A DNA stretch of 64,000 nucleotides from Arthrobacter_H rhombi (GTDB lineage Bacteria; Actinomycetota; Actinomycetes; Actinomycetales; Micrococcaceae), in the NCBI RefSeq assembly GCF_039526245.1, contig NZ_BAAAIV010000010.1:186001-250000 (forward strand), given 5' to 3'. Positions 1 through 9,293 of this stretch are shown in pieces. The notes under the pieces are model-generated. The model searched no databases. It was given only the letters and a program-made list of their open reading frames with translations, and had not been told where the DNA came from. The position numbers and the translations under genes were made by a program. The stretch's first letter is position 1. Each line of letters starts with the position of its first letter.

Positions 1-1270
1 CTTCGCGATCGTGCTGACGTTCATCGTCGCCATCCTGGCGCTCACCCTGACCGGTTCCTCGCCGGTGCTGGTCATCAAGAGCTGGGGTGATGGACTGGCC
101 GGCCTGCTGGCCTTCATTACCCAGATGGCCCTGGTTCTCATGCTCGGCCACATCCTGGCCAACACGCGTCCGGTGCGCCGGTTGCTGGCGTTCCTGGGCA
201 GCATCCCGCGCACGCCGATCCAGGCCTACCTGTTCGTGTTCGTCGTCGCCGCCGTGGCCTCGCTGATCACCTGGGGGCTGGGCCTGGTCGTGGGGGCGCT
301 GCTCGCCAAGGAGGTCGCCGCCCAGGGACGCGAACGCGGTCTCCGGCTGCACTTCCCGATGCTCGTGGCTTGCGGGTTCGCCGGCTTCGTCGTCTGGCAC
401 ATGGGCTACTCGGGCTCCGGTCCGCTGACGGCGGCGACCCCGGACTCGTTCATTGCCAAGCAGCTGGGAGGACCGCTGCCGATCTCCGAGACGACGTTCT
501 CGACGTGGAACATGATCGCGGCAGTCGCCACGATCGTGGTGGTCGGTCTGGCCCTGTTCCTGGTGGCTCCTCGCCAGGCCGACAAGATCGTTGAACTGGA
601 GCGCGACGCCCGTGACACCGGAGTCCAGGTCGAAGAGGACATCGTCACTCCCGCGGACCGCGTGGACGCGAGCCGCGTCCCGACCTTGTTGCTCGGCCTC
701 ATGTTGGCCGCCTACCTGGTGATCCACTTCGTGCAGGGCGGCACCATCACCCTGGACATCGTGAACTGGACGTTCCTGGCATTGATCCTGCTGCTGGTGC
801 GCAACCCCTTCGAGCTGGTGGCCCTGACGAAGGATGCCGCGTCCAATGTCGGGGAGATCCTGCTGCAGTTCCCGCTCTACGCCGGGATCCTGGGCATCAT
901 GCAGGGCACCGGGCTGATCCAGGTCTTCTCCGAAGCGTTCGTCTCGATCTCCACGCCCCAGACCTTCGGCGTGCTGGCCCTGTTGTCTGCGGGGTTGGTG
1001 AATTTCTTCGTCCCCTCAGGGGGCGGGCAGTTCGCCGTCCAGGCACCGATCATGCTCACCGCAGCAGAACAGCTGGGGGTGGATCCGGCGATCCCGATCA
1101 TGGCAGTTGCCTACGGTGACCAGTGGACGAACATGATCCAACCGTTCTGGGCGCTACCGCTGCTGGCCATTGCGGGGCTGAAGATGCGCGACATCCTGGG
1201 CTACACCACGATCGTGCTGATCGCCTCCGGGCTGGTGTTCGCGGCGACGCTGCTCATCGTCTCCTGGTAG
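1..1270 (+). CDS. Short-chain fatty acid transporter (AtoE family), 5' end outside window
   Basis: The frame is already open at the window edge and the first start-like codon (GTG at base 11) is probably internal, so the gene begins upstream. The 419 visible residues are nearly all hydrophobic, with about eleven or twelve membrane segments, and carry the family hallmark VPSGGGQFAVQAP near residue 332 and SGSGPLTAATPDSF near 136. AtoE-type proteins (about 440 aa) sit in the cytoplasmic membrane and import acetoacetate and short-chain fatty acids, usually beside CoA-transferase genes, which would lie to the left. Only about 20-25 N-terminal residues seem to be missing. A hairpin 18 bases after the stop could terminate it. 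The family assignment is solid; the substrate is inferred. Confidence 0.85.
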   Translation, partial: FAIVLTFIVAILALTLTGSSPVLVIKSWGDGLAGLLAFITQMALVLMLGHILANTRPVRRLLAFLGSIPRTPIQAYLFVFVVAAVASLITWGLGLVVGALLAKEVAAQGRERGLRLHFPMLVACGFAGFVVWHMGYSGSGPLTAATPDSFIAKQLGGPLPISETTFSTWNMIAAVATIVVVGLALFLVAPRQADKIVELERDARDTGVQVEEDIVTPADRVDASRVPTLLLGLMLAAYLVIHFVQGGTITLDIVNWTFLALILLLVRNPFELVALTKDAASNVGEILLQFPLYAGILGIMQGTGLIQVFSEAFVSISTPQTFGVLALLSAGLVNFFVPSGGGQFAVQAPIMLTAAEQLGVDPAIPIMAVAYGDQWTNMIQPFWALPLLAIAGLKMRDILGYTTIVLIASGLVFAATLLIVSW

Positions 1271-1274
1271 GCAC

Positions 1275-1385
1275 CCGGACATGATGAAGGCCCCGGCTTG
1301 GGGGAAAGCCGGGGCCCGATTCATCACTCGCACCTTTTTGAGGTACTCACCACTCTAGGAAGTCCACCTTGGGAGAACCTGTATG
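1275..1385 (+). repeat. Intergenic hairpin-plus-tail repeat, copy A
   Basis: An 11-bp perfect stem, GGCCCCGGCTT (1289-1299) with AAGCCGGGGCC (1306-1316), is followed by the constant tail CATCACTCGCACC (1321-1333) and a degenerate TGAGGTACT block. The same layout recurs at 2407, 9139 and 9568. The 16 bases before the stem match copy B exactly apart from the edge (CCGGACATGATGAAGG). Here the hairpin could double as the terminator of the upstream fatty-acid transporter, but there is no T-run. The strand given is that on which the hairpin precedes the tail; the transcribed strand is unknown. Confidence 0.7.
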
Positions 1386-1409
1386 TGGGGTATGGGTTGG
1401 CTGGATGGC

Positions 1410-2324
1410 CTAGGTTTCCAACATTGGTTCGTGCGCCGGCAATCCCAGCAGCCGTGCGCCGTTGTCCCACAACACGCTGCGCATCCATTCATCGCCCAGG
1501 CCCAAGCGCGCCAGTGCCTCGAGCTGATGGGAGTACCGGTAGGGAATGTTCGGGAAGTCGGAACCGAGGACAATTCTTTCCCGCAGGCCCGGCAGTCGTT
1601 CGAGATAGCTCTCCGGCATGGGCGCGAACTGGTTGGTGAAGTCGGTCCCGACCATCGTCGTATCCATGTGGACTCTCGGATACTTCTCAACCAGGTCCGC
1701 AAAGGCATGGTATTCGGGCATGCCCTGATGGGCGATCACCAGGAGCAGGTGGGGAAATCTTTCAAGGAGCCGACGGACGGGTTCCGGGCCGGTGTAGTCG
1801 CCGCTGCTCGGTGCGGAACCTGCGTGGATGACCACCGGGATACCCGCCACCTCCAGATGGTGCCACGCATCATCGAGTTGGGGATCGTCCGGGGAGAATC
1901 CGCCAACTGAGATATGGATCTTGAAGAGCCGGGCCCCACGTTGGATTTGTTGACGTACCTGATCTCCTGCACCGGGCTCGGGATAGAACGTCGCGCAGCG
2001 CACCGCATCGGGGACGCGATCAGCGAAGTCCTGGCTCCAGTCGTTCAGCCAACCGGCCATGCCCGGCTTGTGCGCGTAGGAGAGTGCAGGAACTGCCCGT
2101 ACCCCGAAGCTCCGCAGCGTCTCCAAACGTGCCTGCTCGCTGGTGCGGTAGTAGATGGGCCAGGCGCGGCCATAGTGCTCTGGGGCCTCATCGAAGTAGG
2201 CCCACACCTTGCGCATCATCGGTTCGGGCAGGAAGTGCACGTGGATATCCGCCAGGCCAGGCAGGCCCAGGCTCCTGAGGTAGGCAGGAATATCGGCGTC
2301 AGATGCCGGTCCGGGGGAATTCAC
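1410..2324 (-). CDS. Amidohydrolase-2 family metal-dependent hydrolase
   Basis: A 304-aa TIM-barrel metallohydrolase of the amidohydrolase-2 / ACMSD-like group. The N-terminal metal motif DIHVH (H28, H30), a KIHI strand near residue 135, IHAG near 169 and the late catalytic aspartate in LGSDFP near 256 are all present and in the usual order. Such enzymes hydrolyse or decarboxylate cyclic or aromatic carboxylates; the substrate cannot be told from the sequence. The GTG start is supported by GGAAGGACC eight bases upstream. It stands alone on the minus strand, with repeat copy B upstream and copy A downstream. Confidence 0.8.
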   Translation of the reverse strand: MNSPGPASDADIPAYLRSLGLPGLADIHVHFLPEPMMRKVWAYFDEAPEHYGRAWPIYYRTSEQARLETLRSFGVRAVPALSYAHKPGMAGWLNDWSQDFADRVPDAVRCATFYPEPGAGDQVRQQIQRGARLFKIHISVGGFSPDDPQLDDAWHHLEVAGIPVVIHAGSAPSSGDYTGPEPVRRLLERFPHLLLVIAHQGMPEYHAFADLVEKYPRVHMDTTMVGTDFTNQFAPMPESYLERLPGLRERIVLGSDFPNIPYRYSHQLEALARLGLGDEWMRSVLWDNGARLLGLPAHEPMLET

Positions 2325-2406
2325 GGGGGTCCTTCCGGTAGTCGGCCGCTGTTGAGATGTTCAGTTCGCAGTCTAGACACCCTGGTCGCCGCGCGACCAC
2401 CACGAG

Positions 2407-2517
2407 CCGGACATGATGAAGGCCCCAGCCGGGGGGACAGCTGGGGCCTCTTTTTCATCACTCGCACCTTGATGAGGTACTTAAGAGACTAAAAGGCGAA
2501 CCTTTGAACCGCCTGTA
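2407..2517 (+). repeat. Intergenic hairpin-plus-tail repeat, copy B
   Basis: Stem GGCCCCAGC (2421-2429) pairs with GCTGGGGCC (2440-2448) and is followed on the plus strand by TCTTTTT, then CATCACTCGCACC (2456-2468), TGAGGTACTTAAGA and GGCGAACCTTTGAACC. On the plus strand this looks like an intrinsic terminator, yet no plus-strand gene lies upstream: it is between the 5' end of the amidohydrolase gene and the 3' end of the AI-2E transporter gene, both minus. Stem bases differ from copy A at one paired position on both arms (G-C versus A-T), a compensatory change. Confidence 0.75.
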
Positions 2518-2550
2518 CGCGGAGTGGGCGTTCGCCCGGTATTGCCGGGG

Positions 2551-3759
2551 TCAGTCGGAGATCGGTTCCCTGTGTTCGTGGACCGCTATGGCGTCGTCGT
2601 CGCGTCCACTCCAGATCTTCACGATCGCCCAGCCGACGGCGGTCAGCGGCACCGAGAGCACGGCGCCGACGATCCCGCTGAGGACGGTGCCAATGGTCAA
2701 GGCCAGCAGGATGACCAGCGCATGGAGGTGCAGTGCCTGGCCCATGACCACCGGCTGCAGGAAGTTGCCTTCGAGCTGGTTCACCAGGATGACCACACCG
2801 AGCACGATCAGAGCCACCACCGGTCCGTTCGCCACGAGGGCGACCAGGGTGGCCAGGATGCCCGCGAAGGTCGCGCCGACAATCGGGATGAACGCGCTGA
2901 TGAACACGATGGTTGCCAGCGGTAGGGCCAGGGGGACGTTCATGATCCACAGGGCGATGCCGATACCCGCAGCGTCGACCAGGGCCACGGTCGCTGTTCC
3001 CCGGATGTAGCCGCCCAGCGTGGTGACCGCCCGGTCACCACTGGCCTTCCATTTCGGTTCGTGGCTGCGCGGGATCCAGGAGAGGAAGAAGGCCCAGATC
3101 TTGTCTCCGTCCTTGAGGAAGAAGAACATGATGACCAGCAACAGGACCAACCCCGTGAAGAAGTTTCCAGCGGCCGAGAGCCCCGTCAGGGCGCCGGCGC
3201 CGAACTGCTTGCTGGTCAGGAAGTCGGTGACGGCCTTCACCCCGCCGTCGATCTGGCCCTGGCTGATCTGGAACGGCAGATCCTTTACGAGGTCCTGAAG
3301 CTGGTGGAAACCCTGCACGCCTTGGTCGACCAGCCCCGACCATTGGGACCGGACGGAAAGGACGATCCCGGTACCGATGCCGCCCAGGACCACGAATGAA
3401 CCGAGAAAGACGGTCCACGCGGCGAGCATGGACGATACGTGACGGCGCAGCAGCCGCACCAGCGGCCACAGCGCGCTGGTGAGGATCAGGGCGATCAGCA
3501 GCGGCAGGACCACGACGCTGACCTGGGCCAGACCGACGATGGCCGCCCCGGCAAGGACCAGGAGCAGCAGCACCTGGCCGGCCCGGGTGGCGCTTCGGCC
3601 CAGCCCGCTGGACCAGAGCAGTGCCACGCGGTCGGTGGGGGCAACCCGGGGGTCCGCAGGACCGAGCGTGTCGGCCTGGACGTGTCGTCCGCCGGGGGCC
3701 AGCGGGATGGTGGGGGGCGTCTCGCCAGCCCTGCGACGGCGGAAGGGTCGGAAACTCAT
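2551..3759 (-). CDS. AI-2E family transporter (PF01594-type permease)
   Basis: This 402-aa integral membrane protein has about eight hydrophobic segments after a basic, proline-rich cytoplasmic N-terminus of about 60 residues. The order matches the AI-2E transporter family: two early helices (VLLLLVLAGAAIVG, VVLPLLIALILTSALWP), a long soluble stretch with SQWSGLVDQG, and a late block with PIVGATFAGILATLVAL and VNQLEGNFLQPVVMG. Family members have been linked to AI-2 export and to Na+/H+ antiport, so the cargo is open. The ATG start has GAGG ten bases upstream. Its transcript runs into repeat copy B. Confidence 0.85.
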   Translation of the reverse strand: MSFRPFRRRRAGETPPTIPLAPGGRHVQADTLGPADPRVAPTDRVALLWSSGLGRSATRAGQVLLLLVLAGAAIVGLAQVSVVVLPLLIALILTSALWPLVRLLRRHVSSMLAAWTVFLGSFVVLGGIGTGIVLSVRSQWSGLVDQGVQGFHQLQDLVKDLPFQISQGQIDGGVKAVTDFLTSKQFGAGALTGLSAAGNFFTGLVLLLVIMFFFLKDGDKIWAFFLSWIPRSHEPKWKASGDRAVTTLGGYIRGTATVALVDAAGIGIALWIMNVPLALPLATIVFISAFIPIVGATFAGILATLVALVANGPVVALIVLGVVILVNQLEGNFLQPVVMGQALHLHALVILLALTIGTVLSGIVGAVLSVPLTAVGWAIVKIWSGRDDDAIAVHEHREPISD

Positions 3760-3816
3760 GCGGAGGCCTCGATCGTCATGGTTCCTACCCTAAGGTAGAC
3801 GCCACCCCAGCCCCGG

Positions 3817-5217
3817 CTAATCCGCGATGTAGAACAGGCGCTTGTTCACGAATTCGTCCATGCCCAGGGGGCCCAACTCGCGGCCGAACCCCGAACGCTT
3901 GACGCCGCCGAAGGGCAGATCGGCGTCTTCGCCGATGCCGTTGACGTTGGCCATGCCGACCTCGAGACGCTGGGCGACCTTGCGGGCGCGCTCTTCATCG
4001 GTGCTGAAGACCGCTCCGCCCAGGCCGTAGCGGGTGTCGTTGGCCAGCTTCAGCGCCTCCTCGTCGGAGGAGACCTTGTAGACGACGGCGACGGGGCCGA
4101 AGAGTTCCTCGCTGTAGGCGCGCATGTCCTCGGTGATCCCGGTCAGCACCGCCGGGGAGTAGTACGAAGCCGGACCGTCGTGGAGGGTCCCGCCGGCGTG
4201 CAGGGTGGCACCCTTGGACACGGCGTCCTGGACCTGCTCGTGCAGGGCCTCCGCTGCGGCGCGGGAAGACAACGGGCCGAACGTCCCCTCGGCTTCCTGG
4301 GCGGGGTCCCCGGGGACCAGGCCGGCGGCCTGTTCGGTGAGCCCGGCGACGAATTCGTCGTAGATGTCCTCCATGACGATCATGCGCTTGTTGGAGTTGC
4401 AGGCCTGGCCCGTGTTCTCGATCCGGGTGGCCCAGGCGAGCTGGGCTGCTGCCTTCACATCGGCGGAATCCAGGACCACGTAGGGGTCGGATCCGCCCAG
4501 TTCCAGCACTGCCTTCTTCAGGTTCTTGCCCGCGAGCTCACCGATGATGGCCCCGGCGCGCTCCGAGCCGGTCAGGGAGACCCCCTGGATCCGCGGGTCG
4601 GCGACGACGTCGGCGATCTGCTCGTGGGAGGCAAAGAGGTTCACGTAGGCACCTGCCGGAACACCGGCGTCGTCCATGATCTTCTGGATGGCCAGGGCCG
4701 ATCGCGGGCAAGTTTCCGCGTGCTTGAGGATGATCGTGTTGCCGAGCATCAAGTTGGGTGCGACGAAGCGGGCAACCTGGTAGTACGGGTAGTTCCACGG
4801 CATGATGCCCAGCAGGGGGCCGACGGGCAGGCGCTGGACCATGGCCCGGCCGCCGCCGATGGCCTTGATCTCCTGGTCCGCTGCCAGGGTGGGGCCCTCG
4901 GTGGCGAAGTAGTTGAAGATGTCGGTGCAGAATTCCGCTTCGCCCTTGGACTCCGAGAGCGGCTTGCCCATTTCCTCGGTGATCGTGGCGGCCAGCTCGT
5001 CGGCACGTTCGGTGAACAGCTCGGCGACGCGCTTCACGATGGGCGCGCGTTCGGTGATGGGCAGCGACCCCCACGATTCGTACGCGGACTGCGCGGCGGA
5101 CAGGGCGTCCTGGACCTGCGCGTCGGTGGCGGTGTCAAAGGTCTCGACGACCTCGCCGGTGGCGGGGTTCAGCACGCGGTAGCCGGGCTGGTTGGACTGC
5201 TGGGCGGTGGGGGACAC
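3817..5217 (-). CDS. NAD(P)-dependent aldehyde dehydrogenase, succinate-semialdehyde type
   Basis: A 466-aa aldehyde dehydrogenase. The general-base Glu lies in LELGGSDPYVV (about 239), the catalytic Cys in NTGQACNSNKR (about 274), and the cofactor region has MPWNYPYYQ and LTGSERAG. The whole pattern resembles the short GabD/Sad-type succinate-semialdehyde dehydrogenases that feed GABA carbon into the TCA cycle. The open frame runs a further 68 codons upstream, but those are not family-like; GTG at 5217 with GAAGAGGAG just upstream gives the expected N-terminus (PGYRVLNPATGEVVETFD). No GABA transaminase is adjacent, so the substrate is inferred from similarity only. Confidence 0.85.
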   Translation of the reverse strand: MSPTAQQSNQPGYRVLNPATGEVVETFDTATDAQVQDALSAAQSAYESWGSLPITERAPIVKRVAELFTERADELAATITEEMGKPLSESKGEAEFCTDIFNYFATEGPTLAADQEIKAIGGGRAMVQRLPVGPLLGIMPWNYPYYQVARFVAPNLMLGNTIILKHAETCPRSALAIQKIMDDAGVPAGAYVNLFASHEQIADVVADPRIQGVSLTGSERAGAIIGELAGKNLKKAVLELGGSDPYVVLDSADVKAAAQLAWATRIENTGQACNSNKRMIVMEDIYDEFVAGLTEQAAGLVPGDPAQEAEGTFGPLSSRAAAEALHEQVQDAVSKGATLHAGGTLHDGPASYYSPAVLTGITEDMRAYSEELFGPVAVVYKVSSDEEALKLANDTRYGLGGAVFSTDEERARKVAQRLEVGMANVNGIGEDADLPFGGVKRSGFGRELGPLGMDEFVNKRLFYIAD

Positions 5218-5368
5218 TGCCTGACTCCTCTTCGTTGAAACGCGGGGCGCCCGCGGTGGAGGGGCGCACCGAACCATCATGTCCCGAATGCCCGGGTTTG
5301 TGAATCGGGTCACTGCATCTGCACATTTCGGCTCCTGCGCAACAGTGCAGGGGACCGGAACCGGGGGA

Positions 5369-6859
5369 CTAGAAGCTCGAGGAACTTCCTGCCCCGGAGA
5401 AGCTGCCGCCGCTGCTGCCATACCCGGAGGACGACGAACTCTGCGCGCTGGCCACCGAGGCCTGGCCGGACGTGTAACCCGTGTTCATGGTGACGGCACT
5501 CCAGTAGTAGACCCCGGGGTAGGACGTCGTCAGGATGCTGGTCCGCCGGGCGCGTGGTCGGGTGGCTTCCGCCTGGGCTTGTTTGAGCTCCTCGCGCATG
5601 AGCTCTTCCTCTTCGGTGGAGGAGGCATGGGCGGCGATGGTCGCCTCGGCATGGGCCTGGAACAGTTCCGAGAGCCGTGCACGGGTGTCCCGGAGGGTAT
5701 CGAGCGCCTCGTCGGGGGTCATGCTGGCGTCGGCCAGGGCGGCACGCCAGGATGGCAGGGTGGCCTGGATTTCATCGCGGAACGACACCAGTGCTGCTGC
5801 GGTGGGTTCGCTGGGGTCCGACTCGGCGGTCGTGAGCACCTCGTCGATGCCGTCGAGGTCCTCGCGCAGGTCGCGGGTCTGGTGCTCCCACGCCTCCTCC
5901 CAGTTCGAGTCGTGGTTCAGGAACGAGTTGGCATCGGCGATGACGTCGTCGAGCTTGTCCAGCGCGATCGCAGCCTCGGCGAAGTCCTCGGCCTGGGAGA
6001 CTCCATCCGGCATGGAGCGGACCTTGGACGGCACGCCGTCGAGTTCGCGGCGTTGGCCGGTCAGCTCGGTGTACCGGGTGCGGAACTCGCGGTAACGCTC
6101 CAGGACCCGGGCGCCGTAGGTGGATTCGGTGGGGATGGTCCGGGCGTTGAGCTCGGTGACGTCCAGGTCCATCGTCACGTTGGCGTAGGCCTCATCTCCC
6201 TGGGCGAGGGCAGCGGCGAACTTGCGCCGGTTGTTGCGGTGGTAGATCAGGATGCCCACTCCCGCGGCGCCGATGCCCACCACGCCCAGCCCGCCGAGGA
6301 CCAACGCCACCGGACTCAGGTACCACGGCCGGTTGATGATCCGGGCGCCGGTGTGGACCGCCTCGATGGCCCCATCCGTCCACTGGGCGTCGGCGAGCAG
6401 GTCCTTCGCCGAGTCCTGGATATCCGATTGGGCGTCCTGGCTGACCTTGCGGTCCTCGCCCATGTAGGTGCCGATATGCCGGCCGTCCGGGTCGATGCCC
6501 ACGATGAAGAGCCCGTCGGCCCACTTCTGTCCGTCGGCGCTGAGCCACTCGGGGTGGTGTGCCCGGGCGTAGGCCAGGACCCGCTCGTTGAAGATGTCGT
6601 CCCGGGCTCCGCGTTGGGTGAAGACGACGACGGTGGTGGGGCTGCGGAAGCTGGTGTCCTCGATCGCCGGGACCAGCTTCGACTCATCGAGGATGCCCGC
6701 GGTGTCCTCGACGACGACGTCCTTCGGTGGTTCCGCCTGGGCGGGCGAGCCGATGCCCACCAGGGTGGCCACAGCCAGCGCGGCCGCCGCCAGAAGCCGG
6801 GCCAGGCGGACCCCCGTCGTCGATTCCCTGTCCTGGACAGTGGGCAGATCGGTGTTCAC
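5369..6859 (-). CDS. TPM-domain-like (DUF5129-type) membrane protein with Ser/Gly-rich tail
   Basis: A 496-aa exported protein. A signal peptide ends near AQA (residue 42). An extracytoplasmic domain follows with VEDTAGILDE and TTVVVFTQRG, a TPM/Psb32-like fold, then one membrane helix around 180-205 (VALVLGGLGVVGIGAAG), a long charged, coiled-coil-prone cytoplasmic segment, and a low-complexity Ser/Gly tail. Similar actinobacterial proteins are annotated DUF5129; no function is established. The GTG start has GAGGAGG upstream. It is the last of three minus-strand genes (amine oxidase, aldo/keto reductase, this) separated by 41-base gaps, so co-transcription is plausible. Confidence 0.7.
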   Translation of the reverse strand: MNTDLPTVQDRESTTGVRLARLLAAAALAVATLVGIGSPAQAEPPKDVVVEDTAGILDESKLVPAIEDTSFRSPTTVVVFTQRGARDDIFNERVLAYARAHHPEWLSADGQKWADGLFIVGIDPDGRHIGTYMGEDRKVSQDAQSDIQDSAKDLLADAQWTDGAIEAVHTGARIINRPWYLSPVALVLGGLGVVGIGAAGVGILIYHRNNRRKFAAALAQGDEAYANVTMDLDVTELNARTIPTESTYGARVLERYREFRTRYTELTGQRRELDGVPSKVRSMPDGVSQAEDFAEAAIALDKLDDVIADANSFLNHDSNWEEAWEHQTRDLREDLDGIDEVLTTAESDPSEPTAAALVSFRDEIQATLPSWRAALADASMTPDEALDTLRDTRARLSELFQAHAEATIAAHASSTEEEELMREELKQAQAEATRPRARRTSILTTSYPGVYYWSAVTMNTGYTSGQASVASAQSSSSSGYGSSGGSFSGAGSSSSF

Positions 6860-6900
6860 CCGGAGGCCTCCTCATCGGTGGTCGCGTTCGCCGCCTCCGC

Positions 6901-7962
6901 CTACGACTCGGAGAACCGGCGCCAGATATCCACGTTATCGGCACCCCGGGTGATTCCGTCAATCAATTCGAGTTCCTTCGCGCTGAACGCGGTGTTCTCC
7001 ACTGCGGTCAGGTTCTCGTCCAGTTGCCGGGTCGAGGAGGCCCCGATGAGCACCGAAGTGACGCCTCCATCGCGCAGCAACCAGGCGATGGCCATCTGGG
7101 CCAGGGTCTGTCCACGCTGTTCGGCCAGCTTCGCCAGCTCGCGCACCGTGGACAGGTTCTCCTCGGTCAGCCCGGCCAACGAGGAGCGGCCGCCGGAGGG
7201 CGTCGCGTTCTTGTCGTCGAGGTACTTTCCGGTCAACAGGCCCTGCGCCAGCGGGGTGAACGCGATGGAGCCCATGCCCAGGTCGTCGAGGGTGTCCAGC
7301 AGCCCGTCTTCGACCCACCGGTTGAGCATCGAGTAGGAGGGCTGGTGGATGACCAGCGGGGTGCCGAGCTCGTCGGCGACCTTCTTTGCCGCCGCAGTGC
7401 GCTCGGGGGAGTAGGAGGAGATGCCCACGTAGAGCGCCTTGCCCTGGCGCACGAGCGTGTCCAGTGCGCCGATGGTTTCCTCGATGGGGGTCTCGGGATC
7501 GGGGCGGTGGGAGTAGAAGATGTCCACGTAGTCCAGCCCCAGGCGCTGCAGGGACTCCTCCGCCGAGGCGATCAGGTACTTGCGCGAGGCCCAGTTGCCG
7601 TACGGGCCGGGCCACATGTCATACCCGGCCTTGGAGGAGACGATCATTTCGTTGCGGTACGCCTTGAAGTCAGTGCGCAGCATCCGCCCGAAGTTCTCCT
7701 CGGCGGAGCCGGCGGGCGGACCGTAGTTGTTGGCCAGGTCGAAGTGCGTGATGCCGTGGTCGAACGCGTGGCGCAGGATCTCGCGCTGGGTGTCGAACGT
7801 CCGGTTGTCCCCGAAGTTCCACCACAGCCCCAGGCTCAACGGCGGCAGCAGCAGGCCCGAACGGCCGACCCTGCGGTAGCCCAGGGTGTCGTAGCGGTCC
7901 TCGGCGGCGGCGTAGGGGCGGTGGCCTTCGTAGGCGCGGTCAAAGCGGATGTCCTGGGCCAA
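6901..7962 (-). CDS. Aldo/keto reductase, L-glyceraldehyde-3-phosphate reductase type
   Basis: The 353-aa sequence has the complete AKR tetrad: D75 and Y80 in HFDLANNYGPP, K111 in SSKAGYDMWPGPYG and H152 in FYSHRPDP. The long insert after K111 and the start pattern YRRVGRSGLLLPPLSLGLWWNFG are typical of the YghZ/GprA subgroup, which reduces L-glyceraldehyde 3-phosphate and methylglyoxal with NADPH and acts in carbonyl detoxification. Translation begins at TTG with GAGGAG upstream. It lies 41 bases after the FAD oxidoreductase gene and 41 before the TPM-like gene. Confidence 0.87.
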   Translation of the reverse strand: MAQDIRFDRAYEGHRPYAAAEDRYDTLGYRRVGRSGLLLPPLSLGLWWNFGDNRTFDTQREILRHAFDHGITHFDLANNYGPPAGSAEENFGRMLRTDFKAYRNEMIVSSKAGYDMWPGPYGNWASRKYLIASAEESLQRLGLDYVDIFYSHRPDPETPIEETIGALDTLVRQGKALYVGISSYSPERTAAAKKVADELGTPLVIHQPSYSMLNRWVEDGLLDTLDDLGMGSIAFTPLAQGLLTGKYLDDKNATPSGGRSSLAGLTEENLSTVRELAKLAEQRGQTLAQMAIAWLLRDGGVTSVLIGASSTRQLDENLTAVENTAFSAKELELIDGITRGADNVDIWRRFSES

Positions 7963-8003
7963 AACGGTCTCCTCACGGGATGACGGGTGGGTTCAACCCC
8001 ATG

Positions 8004-9089
8004 CTACGCGGTGGCGGCCAGCACGTCCCGGGCCAGCCGGTATCCCACCCACGGGCCCATGGTCAGCCCGGCCGGGCCGAACCCGACATTGGCCCACAGG
8101 CCCGGGGCCAGCTGGCGGGCGATCGGCAAGGCCTCCGGACTCATGGGGCGGATGCCCACCCGGGTCTCGATGACGGTGGCGTCGGCGAGGCCCGGGGCCA
8201 GGTCCAGCACGCCGTCGTACAGCTTGCGCTCTCCGGCCGCCGTGCGCCGCGGGTCGATGCCGGTGCCATCCTCACGGGTGGCCCCGAAGACCAGCCGGGA
8301 TCCGCCGAAGGCCACCATGTAGACGTCGGTGAGCGGGTGCACGCTGGGCCAGTGGTCGGTGGTGTGTCCGTCGGCGCGCAGGTGCAGGATCTGCCCGCGC
8401 TGGGCCACGACGCCGGTAGCCAGGCCCAGCGGGGCGAGCACGGCATCGGTCCACGCGCCCGCGGCGACGACGATGGCATCGGGTGCCAGCGTCCTGCCGC
8501 CGACCTCGAGGTGTGCAGTGCCGCCCGGGGACCGGGCTGCGGTGAGCGAGGCGGTGTCCGCGATCAGCTCGGCGCCGTGGGCCTGGGCGCCGCGGATCAG
8601 TCCGGAGCGCAGGGAGCGGCCATCCACGCGGGCGGCGCCGCTGAGGTGCAGTCCGCGGAGGCCGGGGCGCAACGGCGGGAAGAGGCCGGCCGCCTCCTCG
8701 GCATCGACCCGGCGCAGGGTGCCGGCCACCGCCGAACCGGAGATCCGTGCGGAGATGCGCTCCGCCGTCGTGCGCAGGAGCTCGTCATCGTCGTGGACGA
8801 TCAGCCCCCCGGTGACGCGGAAGTCGACATCGTCCACTCCCACGGCGGCCAGCTCCTCCAACAACTGCGGATAGTGTTCGGCTCCGGCGGCGTAGAGGTC
8901 GTAGAACGGGCCCTCGCTGCTGGTGGCCCACGGCATGATGATGCCCGCGCCTGCAGGGGTGGCGGCGCCGTCGGTCTCCGGATCGATGAGCGTGACGCGG
9001 GCGCCGGCGCGTGCTGCCGCGAAGGCGGTGGAGGCGCCGGCGACGCCGGATCCGATGACGGCGATATGTGGGGAGGTCGGTGCGGCCAT
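8004..9089 (-). CDS. FAD-dependent oxidoreductase, glycine/D-amino-acid oxidase family
   Basis: This 361-aa flavoenzyme starts with the dinucleotide-binding fold VIGSGVAGASTAFAAARAG (G13 to G18) and ends with GLWANVGFGPAGLTMGP, the FAD-contact block of the DAO superfamily (D-amino-acid dehydrogenase, glycine oxidase, sarcosine oxidase). It would oxidise an amine or D-amino acid, passing electrons to O2 or a carrier; the substrate is not predictable. No clear Shine-Dalgarno sequence precedes the ATG. It leads a possible three-gene minus-strand unit with the aldo/keto reductase; repeat copy C lies about 50 bases upstream of its start. Confidence 0.83.
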   Translation of the reverse strand: MAAPTSPHIAVIGSGVAGASTAFAAARAGARVTLIDPETDGAATPAGAGIIMPWATSSEGPFYDLYAAGAEHYPQLLEELAAVGVDDVDFRVTGGLIVHDDDELLRTTAERISARISGSAVAGTLRRVDAEEAAGLFPPLRPGLRGLHLSGAARVDGRSLRSGLIRGAQAHGAELIADTASLTAARSPGGTAHLEVGGRTLAPDAIVVAAGAWTDAVLAPLGLATGVVAQRGQILHLRADGHTTDHWPSVHPLTDVYMVAFGGSRLVFGATREDGTGIDPRRTAAGERKLYDGVLDLAPGLADATVIETRVGIRPMSPEALPIARQLAPGLWANVGFGPAGLTMGPWVGYRLARDVLAATA

Positions 9090-9138
9090 GAGCCCAGACT
9101 ACGGGGCGGCGGGGCGCGCGGCGGGGGATCGGTTAAAG

Positions 9139-9260
9139 GAGTGAAGCACCGGCCATAGCAGACAAGGAGGCGACAAACCGCTATAACCGGTGCTTCTGAT
9201 CACTCGCACCTTTGAGAAGGTTCCTTCAGCCTAAACAGCGAAACTTGGAACCACCTGTGC
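9139..9260 (+). repeat. Intergenic hairpin-plus-tail repeat, copy C
   Basis: Outer stem GAAGCACCGG (9143-9152) pairs with CCGGTGCTTC (9187-9196), with an inner ATAGC/GCTAT pairing. It is followed by ATCACTCGCACC (9200-9211), a diverged TGAGAAGGTTCCTT block and GCGAAACTTGGAACCACCTGTGCG. The copy fills the gap between the 5' end of the amine oxidase gene and the 3' end of the 56-aa acidic protein gene, both on the minus strand. Hairpin sequence is unrelated to copies A and B, while the tail is shared. Confidence 0.7.
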
Positions 9261-9293
9261 GTCCCGTGTCAGCTCAATGGGAACTGCCGCGGG

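Noticed and set aside
1289..2455. Hairpins of copies A and B as ordinary intrinsic terminators
   Set aside because: Copy B has a T-run, but no plus-strand gene precedes it and the conserved tail after the hairpin is not explained by termination; kept as repeat units instead.
5279..7336. 685-codon plus-strand open frame
   Set aside because: Antisense to the TPM-like and aldo/keto reductase genes, which have clear motifs; its sequence is Gly/Arg-rich shadow coding of high-GC DNA.
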